Positions 11,313-23,242 of a stretch of 64,000 nt of DNA are shown here, in pieces. This DNA comes from Diadema setosum. Its lineage: Eukaryota > Echinodermata > Echinoidea > Diadematoida > Diadematidae. The DNA is taken from the NCBI RefSeq assembly GCF_964275005.1, contig NC_092689.1, positions 11,155,479-11,219,478 of the forward strand. The letters are read 5' to 3'. Under the pieces are notes generated by a model. It was given only the letters and a program-made list of their open reading frames with translations. It was not told where the DNA came from and searched no databases. Position 1 is the stretch's first letter, and the number at the start of each line of letters is the position of its first letter. Made by a program: the position numbers and the translations under genes.

Positions 11313-11463
11313 ACCCTTGTTGGTCGTATAGGAGTCTTCATGCGCCAAGACTAATACACGCACCACTACACTGCAGCTTCAACACACTACAGGGCCTATG
11401 GGACAGTGCCAAAGTGGTGCATGTAGTAGTCTTGGCGCAGACTCCTTTACGACCAACAAGGGT
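11313..11463. mobile_element. small foldback (MITE-like) element, 151 bp
   Basis: ACCCTTGTTGGTCGTA opens the left side and its complement closes the right. The arms continue for about 60 bp with small mismatches, including 'ggagtctt..gcgccaagacta' and 'caccact' blocks. The centre is about 30 bp. The outer end is followed at once by another GGTCGTAAAGGAG word. No target duplication is clear. Confidence 0.7.
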
Positions 11464-11740
11464 CGTAAAGGAGAGAGCTTCAAAATTTTGACATTTTACA
11501 GTCCCAAAACTGCCGTTTGTAGCTATATTTTTCGCTTTGGCAATTAAGAAGGGAGCAACTGCTGTCAGTTACTTGCAGCAACATCAGGAGAATGGCATAG
11601 CGGTTAAATGCGAGCAAGCGGAGCGAGCGAGCTTAAAATTTTTAACATTTTACACTCCAAAAACTGCCGTTTGTAGCTATGTTTTTCGCTTTTGTTTGTC
11701 CCACTTTTATGGGGGAACCATCCCCCCCCCCCATCGACGC
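11464..11740. repeat. two units of the GAGC-core family
   Basis: Blocks 'gacattttacagtcccaaaa', 'ctgccgtttgtagctat' and 'caacatcaggagaatgg' and a GCGAGCAAGCGGAGCGAGCG core appear in the same order as in the array at 31140-33410. This looks like a dispersed fragment of that array family; no element ends are visible. Confidence 0.7.
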
Positions 11741-11885
11741 CTTGAGGGTGAAAGATCTGCTCAACACTCTTTGATAATAAATAGGGAAATATACGTCAAT
11801 ATCAAAAGTGTACAAAGTTTATCGAAAGGGATTCTGTATAGTAGAGCATTTGCATGTTTATGGCTGCGTTTATCAACTTTCCCCT

Positions 11886-12250
11886 GTTTAAAGGAGACCT
11901 CCGGATGACTTTCAAATTTTTACATTTGAACATGTATAAATTAGTTATACTGGGTACAGAGTTTCAGGATTTATAATGATTGGGATGAAAAATAAGAATA
12001 TTTTCGAAATTTCTAACAAATGGCAATGAACAAGGATGATGACATGGCAGCCTCACCATAAGAATGCATGAGATGTGGCTCAAGGAAGCAGAACAAAAGA
12101 AGAAGGCATGCATAGATTACACACAGGTGAGCTTGCAAGCATGCCGTATTGTAATGGAATGACACTGCTACATTTCTGAGATATGTGAGGCTCCTATGTC
12201 ATCATCTTTGTTCAGTGTAATTTGTTTAAGGTTTTTGAAAGTACTGTTTC
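11886..12250. repeat. dispersed inverted-repeat family, copy 1
   Basis: A left block containing TGAACAAGGATGATGACAT (near 12028) faces an inverted block ATGTCATCATCTTTGTTCA (near 12197), each next to GCCTCAC/GTGAGGC. A related copy lies at 49040-49390, with the same 'aaagg..cc.gatga.ttt' lead-in and the same pair of facing blocks. Family unknown. Confidence 0.6.
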
Positions 12251-14700
12251 TCTGCTCAAGAACCACAATAAATTCTACAAATCTATACATGAAGCTGTCG
12301 ATTTATGTACTACATGATGTGAAATTATGAAAATAAGCCCTACTACTTGACTATCTGGTAGCACTTCATTTGTCGATCTGTCTCAAGAATAAACAGCCCT
12401 GTCGTTGCTGCCTCAGCAAGTCACGAACGTGCTGCACACAGTAGGACACTGTGCTGTGCACAGCACTTGGTCAGGCTATAACATGCCATACAATGTACCT
12501 TCTGTTAGTGTTAACTTTGTTCTGTAATTGCATAATATCAAATGAACTCTAAGTCTGAAATCATCAAGGACCATGCCCCCATCTGTGTGTGTATAAATTG
12601 TACTTGCAGTTTGATGGCGGAATATAATACGTGCTTATCATTCAAGGGAATTCATGAATTATCCAAAATTGCAGACTGAAGAAAACAAATGCTGTGTGCG
12701 TCATGTGTTACACATGTATATTGACATACTTTTATTTAATGTATGTGATACGTAGTGTAATTTGGTTTAGCTTTTGGGCCCCAAGACCTTAGTAATTGAT
12801 TGAAATAATTATAACTAAATGATATATAAATTTATGAAGCTCAGAACATGTAGGCCTATATAATGTGGGTTACATGCAGGTGCTTCTGATATGTCCAATG
12901 ATTAACAATGGTGAATAGTTGAATAAATGTGTTTATCACTTTACGTGTTTGTTAAGTCTATTCATGTTGCACTTTTTTACCCAAATGGTAAATTTAGAGT
13001 CTACTCTGATTATCGTAAAAGCCTAAAAAATATTCTTCCCTTTTGTCACCCTAAACAGGTCTGAGTAAAAATGAAATCTCCAAAGGACTTCAAACAGGAG
13101 GCTTCTCACAATGTTGAAAAGGAAGAGTGGAAAAGGAGCAGCTGGAAACTGGTTGTCCTACAGAAATAAATGAATTGTCTTGCAATTTCTGAGGACACAC
13201 ATTATACCAAGAGGATCACTTACCAATTTTGAGACTGAGGTATATGTTAGAAGATGAAATAAACAATTCCTCATACTTCCAAATTTTTGATGTGACTGCA
13301 TGTGTGAATACATCAGTTTCTTTCTTCCTTTTTTTTTGATGCCTTGACAATTAAAAAAAAATAGTTCAGTTGTGAGAAAGAAAGAAACTAATTCAAACAG
13401 TGTAATTTAATTGTTTCCTACATTATTTTGAAAGAAAGTCAAAATTTCATTCATGCTAGCCTAAAAGTGATGAAAAGATTATCATAAAACTTCAAATACA
13501 GTTCATCAAAAGCAATTTCTAGAAATCAATGAAAACATTATTGCCCTGAAAGAATGAATCCATAGTAAGGCATGTGACAATCATGCATCCCTCGTCATCA
13601 TTCTAATTCAATACAATATGTATTCATGTTTCTCTTTTTCCTTCCTCTCCTTTCTAGTAACTACAAGATGATGAAGACTCTGTCAGCAAGTCGTCAAGGC
13701 TGAAATACTGCACACAAGATGATGGAGTAGGAGCAGGAGAAGGAGATGCAGGAACTGTCAAAGCAATACCTAAGAAGATAAAGAGGAGTCAAGAAGCATA
13801 GGAAACCAGCATTTTATCAGCAGTAGGTACCCTATACTCATGCACTCCTGGGAAATGGTTTCCTTTGCCCCAAAAAAGAGGAAGAAAAAAAGACAGAAAA
13901 ACACATGCTTGCTGATTTTTTTTTTCTCTCTACAGACAAGTGCAACATATTTTATGTATTTGGGGTGTACCTGTAAATCCCAAATTTGATTTACATTGTT
14001 GAGTAGGCTTTATTTTGAGAATTATGATCCAGGGATACTTCTTTTTATCAGGGAGTTCATAATCTAAAATCCCTCGCTAGATTTGCTGATTTTAAGTTAT
14101 CACATGAAACGTGGACTATTCAGGCGTAAGTTCACTAAGTATAAAAAAAAAAAACATGCCACATTGTTCCTCTACTTTTTCAAGAAAAAAACAAATTCCA
14201 CAGTCAATTCCAAGGTCAATGAATGTCATAAAAACTCAACTCAATAACTCAACCATGGTTGTCAGTTGCTGATGTATGTAGTTCAAATGCTGTAATCACT
14301 CTAAGCAATTAGGTGGAAAATTGGAGGTATCCTAATCTACAAACAATTGCTACACAGTGTACCTTATGCATTTTTGTAACACTTAATATTTTCCCCATTT
14401 TTCTCTTTTTTTTTTCTCTTTTTCTTGTTTGTTTAGCCCTTGTCATGCAGTTTACCTCAACTCTTACATCTGTAACTGCAAGATCGGTGTAGGATGACAT
14501 TGCCGTCTGTCTGGGACTTGCTGGAAACAAAATGTGACTTTTCAAATCAAGAAAGTGGCAGCTACTCGTGCAAGAAGACATTCAGCAGGCAGCCCTGAAA
14601 GTGGAACTTGAAGAAACTGACATATTGACTTTTTCTTTCATTTGTTGGACCATGCAAGTTTGCATGAACTTTACGTACATTTACTATCAACTTACAATGG
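12251..14700. other. anonymous DNA, no recognised gene
   Basis: A/T-rich sequence with scattered short ORFs. A pyrimidine tract and AG near 13659, followed by an acidic, Lys-rich open stretch to a TAG near 13800, was considered as an exon. The frame that stays open has a TAA right at the acceptor, so it is not called. No repeats with readable ends were found. Confidence 0.4.
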
Positions 14701-14729
14701 TTTGATATCTGTTTGCTCATTAACTACAA

Positions 14730-15290
14730 ACACAGCTACTCGTGAAAAACTTGTCATGCTCAAATTTACCTTGCAATCACCCTGTGCCAAATTTTTCTGA
14801 AATACCTACAAACAGTTGAAGAATTTCAATGTGCAATGCTTTGTCATGATTTTACGGCGATTATGCACTGTTACTTTAGCAATGCACATTTACTTTCTCT
14901 TTAAAATTTATCCTGCAACTATAAATCAAGTACAAGTGTACCAAATTTTGTCTGAATCGCTGCAAAACTGGAGAGTGAAAAAAAGATCCACAAGCTTTTT
15001 CCCTGTTTTACGAGGGCCATTACGATGTTCTGTGACAATAGCAACATTCTTTCCACTACAGTGTAGAAATGTATGTTTTGCATAACTTTACCTTAAACTC
15101 AACATGTGTGCCAAATATTGTTTGAATGGCTTAAAAACGGGGGAAGGAAGTTGTTCCTAAAGCCTTTACATAATTTTGAGGGCCATAAGTGTTGTTACCA
15201 TGGCAACACACTTTGCATTGCGCTGAACATGTACGCCAAACTTCTTTTAAATGGATGGAAAACTTGAAAAGAAGTTCAAGAGATGCTTTG
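14730..15290. repeat. degenerate tandem repeat, ~120-170-bp spacing
   Basis: A recurring phrase, 'gt(g/a)ccaaat.ttgt.tgaat', occurs near 14782, 14936, 15107 and 15230. Each is followed by an A-rich purine stretch and then 'gagggccat' with 'agcaac/ggcaacac'. The copies are diverged. No gene. Confidence 0.5.
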
Positions 15291-17575
15291 CCCTAAAGTT
15301 GTACTCTAGCAAAATGGTAGTGATATGACATCATATTTCTTTGTCATTTACAAGAATGTGCAGAGTAAAAACACCTTACATAGGGTGAGAAAGTGTGAGC
15401 TATTTCCAGTTTTCTAATCTTGATGTAACTTGACCATGGAACAACTTAGTTTTATAACTTATTAATCACCTTAATAACGCCAGTCTACATCAACAAAGTC
15501 TTAATCATTGATAAATGATGGACGAATTGCACAGTGTGTTTCCATTGCCTCGTCTAAACGTATTCAAATGTGACTTTGACAATGATATTGCCAGAAATGT
15601 TTGAGCTAGAAAAATGGAGAATGGCCGATCTATCCTTGCAATAAATTTTATTGCAGCTGCAAACAAGAACTGATGTTACTGTGCAATTCTGAATTTAGAG
15701 CAAAGTGATTGCAGCAGTCAGCATTCTGAGATAGCTCTTTTTCCTTATGCAGTCATATTCAGCTACTGTATAAGTGTTTGGTATGTTATTCATATATATA
15801 TGTATATATATTTTTAAAGTCTTCCGATCTTAATCACTGATCCCCCCCCCCCCCTGCACACAAAATTATGTCTGTTTTTGTTTTTTATACTATCTCTATC
15901 TGTATCAACGGATAACATTTATTACTGGACTCACCATTGGAGGGTTTGAGTCAGTAAATTGTTATAGTTAATTTTGCTACATTGTGTTCTACAATTTACC
16001 ACTTACCCTTATCGGCTTATCATTCAAATATTTCAAGGCAACTCAGTGTTCATTCATTTGTATCTGCCTGATTTACTGATAACATTATTTCTTGCTTATG
16101 TCATGTCTGGAAAGTAGAATGTGTGACCAAAATACGTGTACACTGGCCTTCAACCTTTTATCTTATTTTTTTTTCCTTTCACACATTTTAACCAGCACAT
16201 CTTCTTCTTGTGAAGAATGCCTAAGGTTGACAGCAAGATAATCTGGGATGGACAGAAAATAGACAATGTTGAAGATGAGACCTCCTGTATAGTGATATTA
16301 CGGCGGTATACAATTGACAAGGTTCACACACTTGAGTTGGAATTTCACTCCAAATGGCTGCTTGGCCACAGTATTTTGCAGTGCATGCATTGTCTGATTA
16401 ATCTGGATTAAGACCGGTAGCACATTTCAGTGCATCTCCAAGCACTCCTTAGAATGCTGGTATGATCATTCTATTTTGACATGTTTCAAAATATGTTTAC
16501 AGTAGTGTTTATGTACCGGTACCTTCAAGAGCATTGCTTGTAGAGTATGTTATATTGCAGCAATTTGCTCTGTGCTGTTTGTTGCAACATGATTTTGGAA
16601 ATAGTGGCATAGGTAGTTGTCTCATGCAAATTGTAATGGCAACAATCACTCATATAGCTGAACTTCTTGTAGATGCTAACTGATTTTTTTTTTTTTTTTT
16701 TTATGTGGAAGAGAAATAGAAGTTGCTTAGTTTTGTCACTTTGTGTGCTATTTTTATGAACTATGACGTCCATAATTCAGTGTATGTGAATTGTACAACA
16801 CAATTATGATATTGCTTTGGTAAAGTACTACAGTAGTACTAGTTTTGCATTTTGAGTGTGCTTTATTTTGACAGTACAATTGCCATTGAAATAATTTAAG
16901 CATGCACCTGTATTTTGATGTACAGCAAGAGTGATCGATGAACCTATATTAAATTCAATGACTTGAATATGAGATCATTCTCTTTATTCTTGTCACTTTC
17001 TGTATATGCGAATCAATATACGTGTATATTGTAAATAAGTGTGATTCCTTTACATCTGGATGGTAAATACATACAGAAAACCAGAGTGAATTTTTCAAGG
17101 ACCCAACCTGCAAAACAGGTCAGCACAATATTGTATGTGTTTGGCAGTTTGCGAAACCACAATGTTAGACTTGCACTATCATGGCTACAGAAAATTACTC
17201 AGAGAATACAGACCTCCGCCAAGCAGTACATTTTGATTTCTACCCATTGTTGTAGTTACATAAATGTTCATAAAGTATGCTGAAAATGACCCCATTTCCC
17301 AATGATCAAGAATCCGTCGACCACCGCCCCCCCCCCCTCCCGAAAAAAGAAAGAAAAACTTTGATCCAGGCAGTGATCCAGATCAATACCAAAATTGCAT
17401 CATCTCTTCCTTGTATCATCATTGACTTTATTTCCTTGATTATACGGTATTATTCGATTCGTATCTAGTATTTTTTAAGTTATTTTAAAAACAAACAAAC
17501 AAACAAACAAGCAAGCTTCAACAGACTTAACAAACCAACGTCGCCAAAAACATTCACGAGTACACTTCATTCATG
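15291..17575. other. anonymous DNA, no recognised gene
   Basis: Includes a short (TA)n near 15798, a C run at 15841, a T run at 16686 and (AAAC)n at 17490-17510. A 64-codon ORF at 16217-16411 begins after a pyrimidine-rich stretch but is unrecognised. Confidence 0.4.
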
Positions 17576-17579
17576 GTTA

Positions 17580-17785
17580 CCGTTCTTATGAACAGACCGG
17601 TGCCATATCGTTGTACGCATGCGCACAATGTAAATCGTATCCTACAAATCGCATAGTGTGAGGGTATACATCGCAGCACCCGCGACAGAGGGCAACAGGG
17701 CGCGATATCGCTCATTGTCGCATCGCCACGTATCGCAGTAAAAATCGTACAGTGTGAGTCCGCCCTTAGGGTTAAGGCTGTGATA
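17580..17785. repeat. possible end of a DNA transposon
   Basis: ATCGTACAGTGTGAGTCCGC near 17745-17765, with an earlier related phrase 'aatcgcatagtgtgagg', resembles the terminal repeat style of several MITE families. No matching opposite terminus was found, so the call is weak. Confidence 0.2.
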
Positions 17786-17949
17786 GGGTTTTAGGTTTAG
17801 TTTGATGTGAGGATTCGAATTACGGCTACATCGGGTTATGTTTGTGGGTAGAATTTATGTTTGGTTTATCGTGCAGATAATTATTTCATGTAGGAGCAGT
17901 GGTCGCAGGAGTATTAAATGTCATGGCACCAGGACGGGAATACCTCCTC

Positions 17950-18175
17950 CCACTACCTCCTTGTATAGTCTCCCTCCACAGAGCAGCTGCCAGACTTGCC
18001 ACTGGCACATCCAAATCCTTCCACATGCAACCTGTCCTCCATCAGCTGAACTGGCTTCCCTTCAGGTCCAGGATCCACTTCAAGATACTTCTGCTCTTTT
18101 TCAAATGCATCCACGGTCTCATTCCCCCTTACTTATCCGATGTCATAACCATGCGACATCCATTTTTCGTCACTT
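17950..18175 (+). pseudogene. LINE reverse-transcriptase C-terminal relic
   Basis: The frame running through 17899-18180 contains LHRAAARLATGT, LHQLNWLPFRSRIHFKILLL and FKCIHGLIPPYLSDV. These match in order the conserved C-terminal region after the reverse-transcriptase domain of CR1/L2/Jockey-like non-LTR retrotransposons (family pattern: LHWLPV..RI.FK..L..F..LHG..P.YL). The rest of the ORF is missing upstream, and the frame stops at 18178 just after the motif. It is a 5'-truncated dead fragment. A purine-rich CA-repeat stretch follows at 18300-18345. Confidence 0.8.
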
Positions 18176-18389
18176 ATTAACGTACAGTGTACTTCAAAAA
18201 TGCTCCCGAATGATGACTGACTATATACTCGAACAAGAAATATTGCCGGCATATTCAGATTATAGCTCATTATATCCCTTTCACACTTTATCAAACACAG
18301 ACAGACAGACAGAAACACACACACACAAACAGACACACATACACAAAAGATATGAGTGTGTCCATATCACACGCTTAACTTCTCAAAAT

Positions 18390-19325
18390 GTAAATAAAGA
18401 GGAAATACAGGAATGAAAAAAAAAAGACGACACTAGGTTAGAGGATGGCCACAATACAATTATTTAAGTGCTTAAGAAAAACAACTAAATCTGACAGCAA
18501 ACATGAGTAAAAGAAGTGTATAGTTTAAACAGATGATATAAAGCATATTCACAAGTGGATACCTATAAATTTCTTATGAATTAGTAATGTGTATTTTTTT
18601 TGATGTCACAATAAACAACGGTGATGAACATCAAGGAAATATGACATACATTGAAATACACCTATTAAACTTAATTCTCCTTCACTGAGACGTCACTGAA
18701 AACAAAACAATTACTTTTTACCTTGTTCACAATGAAACAAATTCTGAAATAAACACGACTTCGTACATGAAAGCCTACCGATAAAAGACGATAAAGTGTT
18801 TCAATGATTTTTCATATTTGATATATCTTGCACTTCAGTCTAACCCTAAACCTAACCCTAGCCCTAACCGCAGTTGTGAAGCATGAATGATAATTGCCAT
18901 AATTTGTGAATATGATAAATCTTACTTTGTTCAAATGACAGATAAATTGTTCGTGATACAATCATAGTAAGATGTTATCTTATCGAGCTTTTTGTACATG
19001 AGTAAAGACACACACACGAATAATCTGCGGAAAATGTATACCTGTTGATCTTATGCAATGTGGAATATGCATATCATAACGTGATTGCATAAACAAGATG
19101 TTCACCTGTTTTAAAACGCATTCATCTGACACATTAATGATTCATGTATTCATAAATATCATATGTATTATATGATTTCCAGTTGTAATAACGAAAAAAA
19201 AAATATATAGACCACATTCTATAATACAAAAACATATAAACCACATTAAGTTGTGTGGAGTAATGGGAGTACATTGAAGCTATACAGTGACTCGAATTCC
19301 TAGTCTTCAAAAAATAATTTAGCAA
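18390..19325. other. anonymous A/T-rich DNA
   Basis: No gene recognised. Contains the telomere-like tract listed next. Confidence 0.4.
18841..18870. repeat. short telomere-like tract (CCCTAA variants)
   Basis: About five consecutive hexamers of TAACCC type (taaccc, taaacc, taaccc, tagccc, taaccg) sit in unique DNA. It is an interstitial copy of the TTAGGG-type animal telomere repeat, or chance. Confidence 0.5.
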
Positions 19326-19334
19326 AGCTGGCTA

Positions 19335-19363
19335 ACAACAACAACAACAACAACAACAGCAAC

Positions 19364-19397
<34 letters not shown>
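19335..19397. repeat. (AAC)n then (AC)n microsatellite
   Basis: A run of aac triplets passes into a run of ac dinucleotides ending at 19397. Confidence 0.95.
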
Positions 19398-19399
<2 letters not shown>

Positions 19400-19985
19400 C
19401 CAGAGATGATATTTGCTGACGAAATATATCATCTCAAATTGAATTAAAGTAAATGAAAAAAAAAAATCACATACATTCAGAATATTATATAGACTATACG
19501 CGGGAGTGAATTAATAATGATAGCTAAGACAATGACGAAAGTGATCATGGTAATGATGATATTGATAGGATCGCGAAAATGGCAAAATGATGAGGAATTA
19601 CTGTTGGTGTCATAAACTAATAGCACGTTATACGATTCATTATCACTTCTCTTATTGTCAAAACTGAGCTGAAGTTAACAAATGACCTCCCTTTTTACCG
19701 ATATTCAGGGACATGTCCGTGTTTTTCATGTTTGCATTTTTGTATCTGACGGAATGACACAAAAAAATACCACTTTATGCCCAACCTGTAATCTGTTAAG
19801 AGCTACTTTAAGATGTCATTATCTTCTTTGGGACATTCATTTTGTTACATACACTAGACATTCATATTCAGCAGAGAGTTGAAGGCTTTGCTGAAGACAG
19901 TTGAAGGCCCAAAAGGCATTTCAGCCGTCTACTGTATTAATGAATTGTATTAATGAATCTAGCGGAATAAGTCGCGCGTAACTTT

Positions 19986-21441
19986 CAGTTCCAACTGGCT
20001 GTAATTATTCTACAAAAGACTTTCACAGGTGCATAGTGTACCTTTGATGATCGATGTTCGATGCCGCCGTCTTGCTGAGCAATATGAAGATTTATTTTGA
20101 ATTTTTTAGTGTTGGCTATATTTTGATTGTTTACACATTAAATGAAATGACATCTCACTTAATGATAAAGCATATGAAACAAAAATCAATCCCGTCCAGA
20201 AATATGTGCAAAAGTATAAATCATAGTTGTATCAAGTGAAAGTGTTTAAAATTGCACCATCCTGGAAAGCCGGTTTTATCAAGGAGGTTTTGTACATGGA
20301 GTTCCAACTGGCTGTAATTATTCAAACAGTAACTGTTGTCAGATGTACAAAAGAATTTCACAGGTGAACTTGTGCCTTTGATAATCGATGTTCGACGCCG
20401 CCGTCTTGCTGAGCAATCTGAAGATTTATTTTGAACGTTATCATAATGTTGGCCATATTTTGCCTATTTATTCATTAAATGAAATGAAATTTCACTTAAT
20501 GATAAAGCATGTAAAACAAAAGTGAATTCCGTCCAGAAATTTGCACAAAAGTGTAAATCAGAGCTTTATCATGTGAAAATGTTTAAAACTGTACCATCCT
20601 GGAAAGCTGGTTTTAGCACTTTTCGGCTTAATTTCCCCACTTAAAAGTAATATGGAATAATCTTCAAGTATAATTCTTTATTGATAGATATACAACGTAT
20701 CAGATTAGTGCCCACATATGCCCAGTCGAGTAATTTTCAGCATTTTTTGCTCAAATTCTGTTCGCGCATCCAAATTCTGTTCGCGCATCCTTGCGTCTGT
20801 ACCACCTACCTTTTATTAAGAAGGGGTAGCGAAAAGTAATTACCATCACAAAGACATATCTTCCTTTGAAAGTGGCTGGTGATTATGCAATGAGTCACTT
20901 GTCAATTGTCTTCCTTTCTGTGAGGCAGCTCCAGTTTAGCACATACTTAAAATATTTCTTAGTGGCGGCATCAAACATGAGATCAAAGGGAATAAAACTG
21001 TTGTTACTCCATGTATAAAACCTCCTTGGTTTTATCACTTTCCCCTTAATTCCCACAAATAAAACTGATATGGAATAATCCTCTAGTATAATATTTCATT
21101 GATAGATATATCAGATTAGTGCCCGGGCATGCCCAGTCGAGTAAGTATCATTTTAATTTCATTTTTCTTTCACAATTTTTATTCGCGCATTCTCGTGTCT
21201 TTACCATTATGATATATCACCTATCTTTTATGAGTAAGGCTGTCGAAAAGTAATTGCCATCACAAAGACCGTTATCTCCCCTAGATAGTGGCTGGTGATT
21301 ATGTAATGAGACATGAGTCAATTGTCTTCCTGTCTGCGCGGCAGACCCAGTTTGTTACATACTTCAAATATTTTCGAACATTTATTCGAACATCTAGCAA
21401 AGGATGTAAACGATTGTGACTCCATTCTCTTAAACCTCCTT
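19986..21441. mobile_element. older copy of a TIR transposon, interrupted by its own family
   Basis: The flanks of the insertion at 20281-21027 (19988-20271 and 21037-21441) together match the interior of the inserted element: 'gttccaactggctgtaatta' at 19988 and 20301; 'tatggaataatc' at 20651 and 21069. The right end of this older copy is 'gactcca..taaacctcctt' at 21418-21441, a diverged version of the inner element's end. Its left terminal repeat is not recognisable. No ORF; non-autonomous. Confidence 0.75.
20272..21036. mobile_element. inserted TIR element with 9-bp target duplication
   Basis: The element at 20281-21027 (747 bp) has terminal inverted repeats of 22 bp, beginning AAGGAGGTTTT.TACATGGAG, with one mismatch. 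It is flanked by an exact 9-bp duplication GGTTTTATC (20272-20280 and 21028-21036). An 8-9-bp duplication is seen in Merlin and Mutator-like superfamilies among others; I cannot choose from termini alone. There is no transposase inside. Confidence 0.85.
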
Positions 21442-22200
21442 GCTTTCACAAAAATGAAGCACCTTATGACATTTAGTTTGACTGGAGTGGAAAGAGGAAC
21501 ACAGAATGATCCCTTAGAAAGGCTTTAAAAGACTATTCAGGCATTCGTAAACTCCCCTTCTTTGGGAGCACTATAATGTAAGGCAGCAAAACTACATACA
21601 AGTAAAAATGTTGCATAATTAGATAAACGAATGTGCAAAAACAATAAAAAATGGGAAAACATACAATACGCGTACTAATAGACATATATCTTACCCGATA
21701 CCATATCATTTTGGAACAAATCTTTGAACGCATGTAACATGCGAAACTATCACGACCTAATACTGTACACATTCACGCATAATCAATGCAGTACAAAGTA
21801 CATGTATAGGCCTTCACTGCGCTGTACAAATACAGACCTGTCTACAAAATGCCGTGCTTCAACGTTGTCATTGTCACTGCTACGAAATTATGTTCCACCC
21901 TCATTGAACAAACTCGTTCTATAATTATCCTGTACATCGTAGAAAATTGTCAAAGATCCTACATAATTTGTCTGATGGAGCGGAGAGATTCTCGTTGCGG
22001 CAGGCAACAGTTTGAGGTCAAAATGACTTTAATACACATCCAGAACACCCCTTCGGCCGTCTGAAATGTAGTAGATGTAGCGCATATACATGAACATGTT
22101 TGATCATATATTCAAGCAGCTAGCATAACATGTTGTTAGGAGTCCTTGACGAGGTCATTCCACTGTACGAAAGGATTTCAACATAAGCAAACAGTATCTA
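21442..22200. other. anonymous DNA
   Basis: Short unrecognised ORFs only. No repeat ends or splice signals of note. Confidence 0.4.
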
Positions 22201-22216
22201 AAAAAAAAAGAGAAGA

Positions 22217-22218
<2 letters not shown>

Positions 22219-22267
<49 letters not shown>
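22219..22267. repeat. (TA)n microsatellite
   Basis: Uninterrupted at/ta dinucleotides of about 48 bp. Confidence 0.95.
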
Positions 22268-22270
<3 letters not shown>

Positions 22271-23028
22271 TGTTTGTTCCAGCCGCTGCAACAATTAGAT
22301 AAAAAATCAAAAAAAACGAAAAAGAAATATACTGATTTAAATCATCTATAATAGTGATTTGATAATAAAGAATAAAGTAGCCTCGATTGGTCGGATGCAC
22401 ATTAAGATGGTGTAGTGATTTTGACATCCGCCATGACGTGATTTAAGCCAAGAGACGCAAAAAACCATGGGAACATTAAAATCCCGCAGCCATCCAACTT
22501 GGCTTTTCGTATGGCCTCAGGTATTTTTTTTTTCTCCAGACCATAGTACCAAAACATCCCGTAAAAATTTACACACCTTGCGGAATGATTTAATTTCAAA
22601 TCCTAAGAATACTTTGATCGCAACTTTACTAGAACAATGGGATATACGGGATGGTGAACCTCTCTTACAATCTTCGTCGGCAAGTATTTGTTCGAAAATG
22701 TTTCGAAATGGTAATAAGAAGATAATCATGGCAGCATGTAGTGTAGCTGGGGAGTGTGAGTGGCAAGACGTATCACGATTTGGCTTAATGATCGTCAAAA
22801 CTTTGCAGCTATGGTTTCCTTGAACAGTGTATACAACATAAAACAAAAACGATCGTTGTACAGTGTATCTGAACTTAGTTTGGAACAGCGCGACTTGCTA
22901 ATTTACCTTTACCAGCTTCCTGCTATACAGTTCACGGGAGAGTATCTGAGCATGGCGCTGCTGCTCTATGGTCCGAGTATCCCTGATAGCAGCACGCGCC
23001 ATAAGAGGGCTGCGATCATTGATCATGA
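22268..23028. other. region downstream of the pseudophosphatase gene
   Basis: Two overlapping ORFs (22467-22823 and 22760-23044, +) and minus-strand ORFs of similar size are unrecognised. Part may be 3' UTR of the minus-strand gene at 23243-24301. No clear AATAAA on the minus strand was found close to the stop codon. Confidence 0.35.
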
Positions 23029-23115
23029 TTTCGTAACAAAATGACCATCAACGAAATGACTTATTTCGTAAAGAAATTGGCCATGCGACACGTCTTGGCG
23101 CCCCATAAAAAAAAA
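23029..23115. repeat. diverged relative of the TTTCGT foldback (46603-46877)
   Basis: TTTCGTAACAAAATGACCAT, AACGAAATGACTTATTTCGT and 'atgcgacacgtcttggcgcccca' recall the inner TTTCGT/ACGAAA words and the 'atgcgacacttggcacccca' arm of the foldback at 46603-46877. Only one arm is visible here. It ends in an A-rich run. Confidence 0.55.
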
Positions 23116-23242
23116 CAAAAAAAAAACCAAACAAAAAAACAAACTACGGTCTTTGTCCATGGTTTAAACCATGGCTTCTTGTACCACCTTCATGATTTTG
23201 GGCCAATGTGTTTTGCAGATGCTTGTCACCAAGGCCTTATAC

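Noticed and set aside
13659..13800. Possible exon after a pyrimidine tract (acidic then Lys-rich frame)
   Set aside because: The open frame has a TAA directly at the acceptor; the other phases close quickly.
16217..16411. 64-codon ORF after a pyrimidine-rich stretch
   Set aside because: No recognised domain, and the AG before it is not a convincing acceptor.
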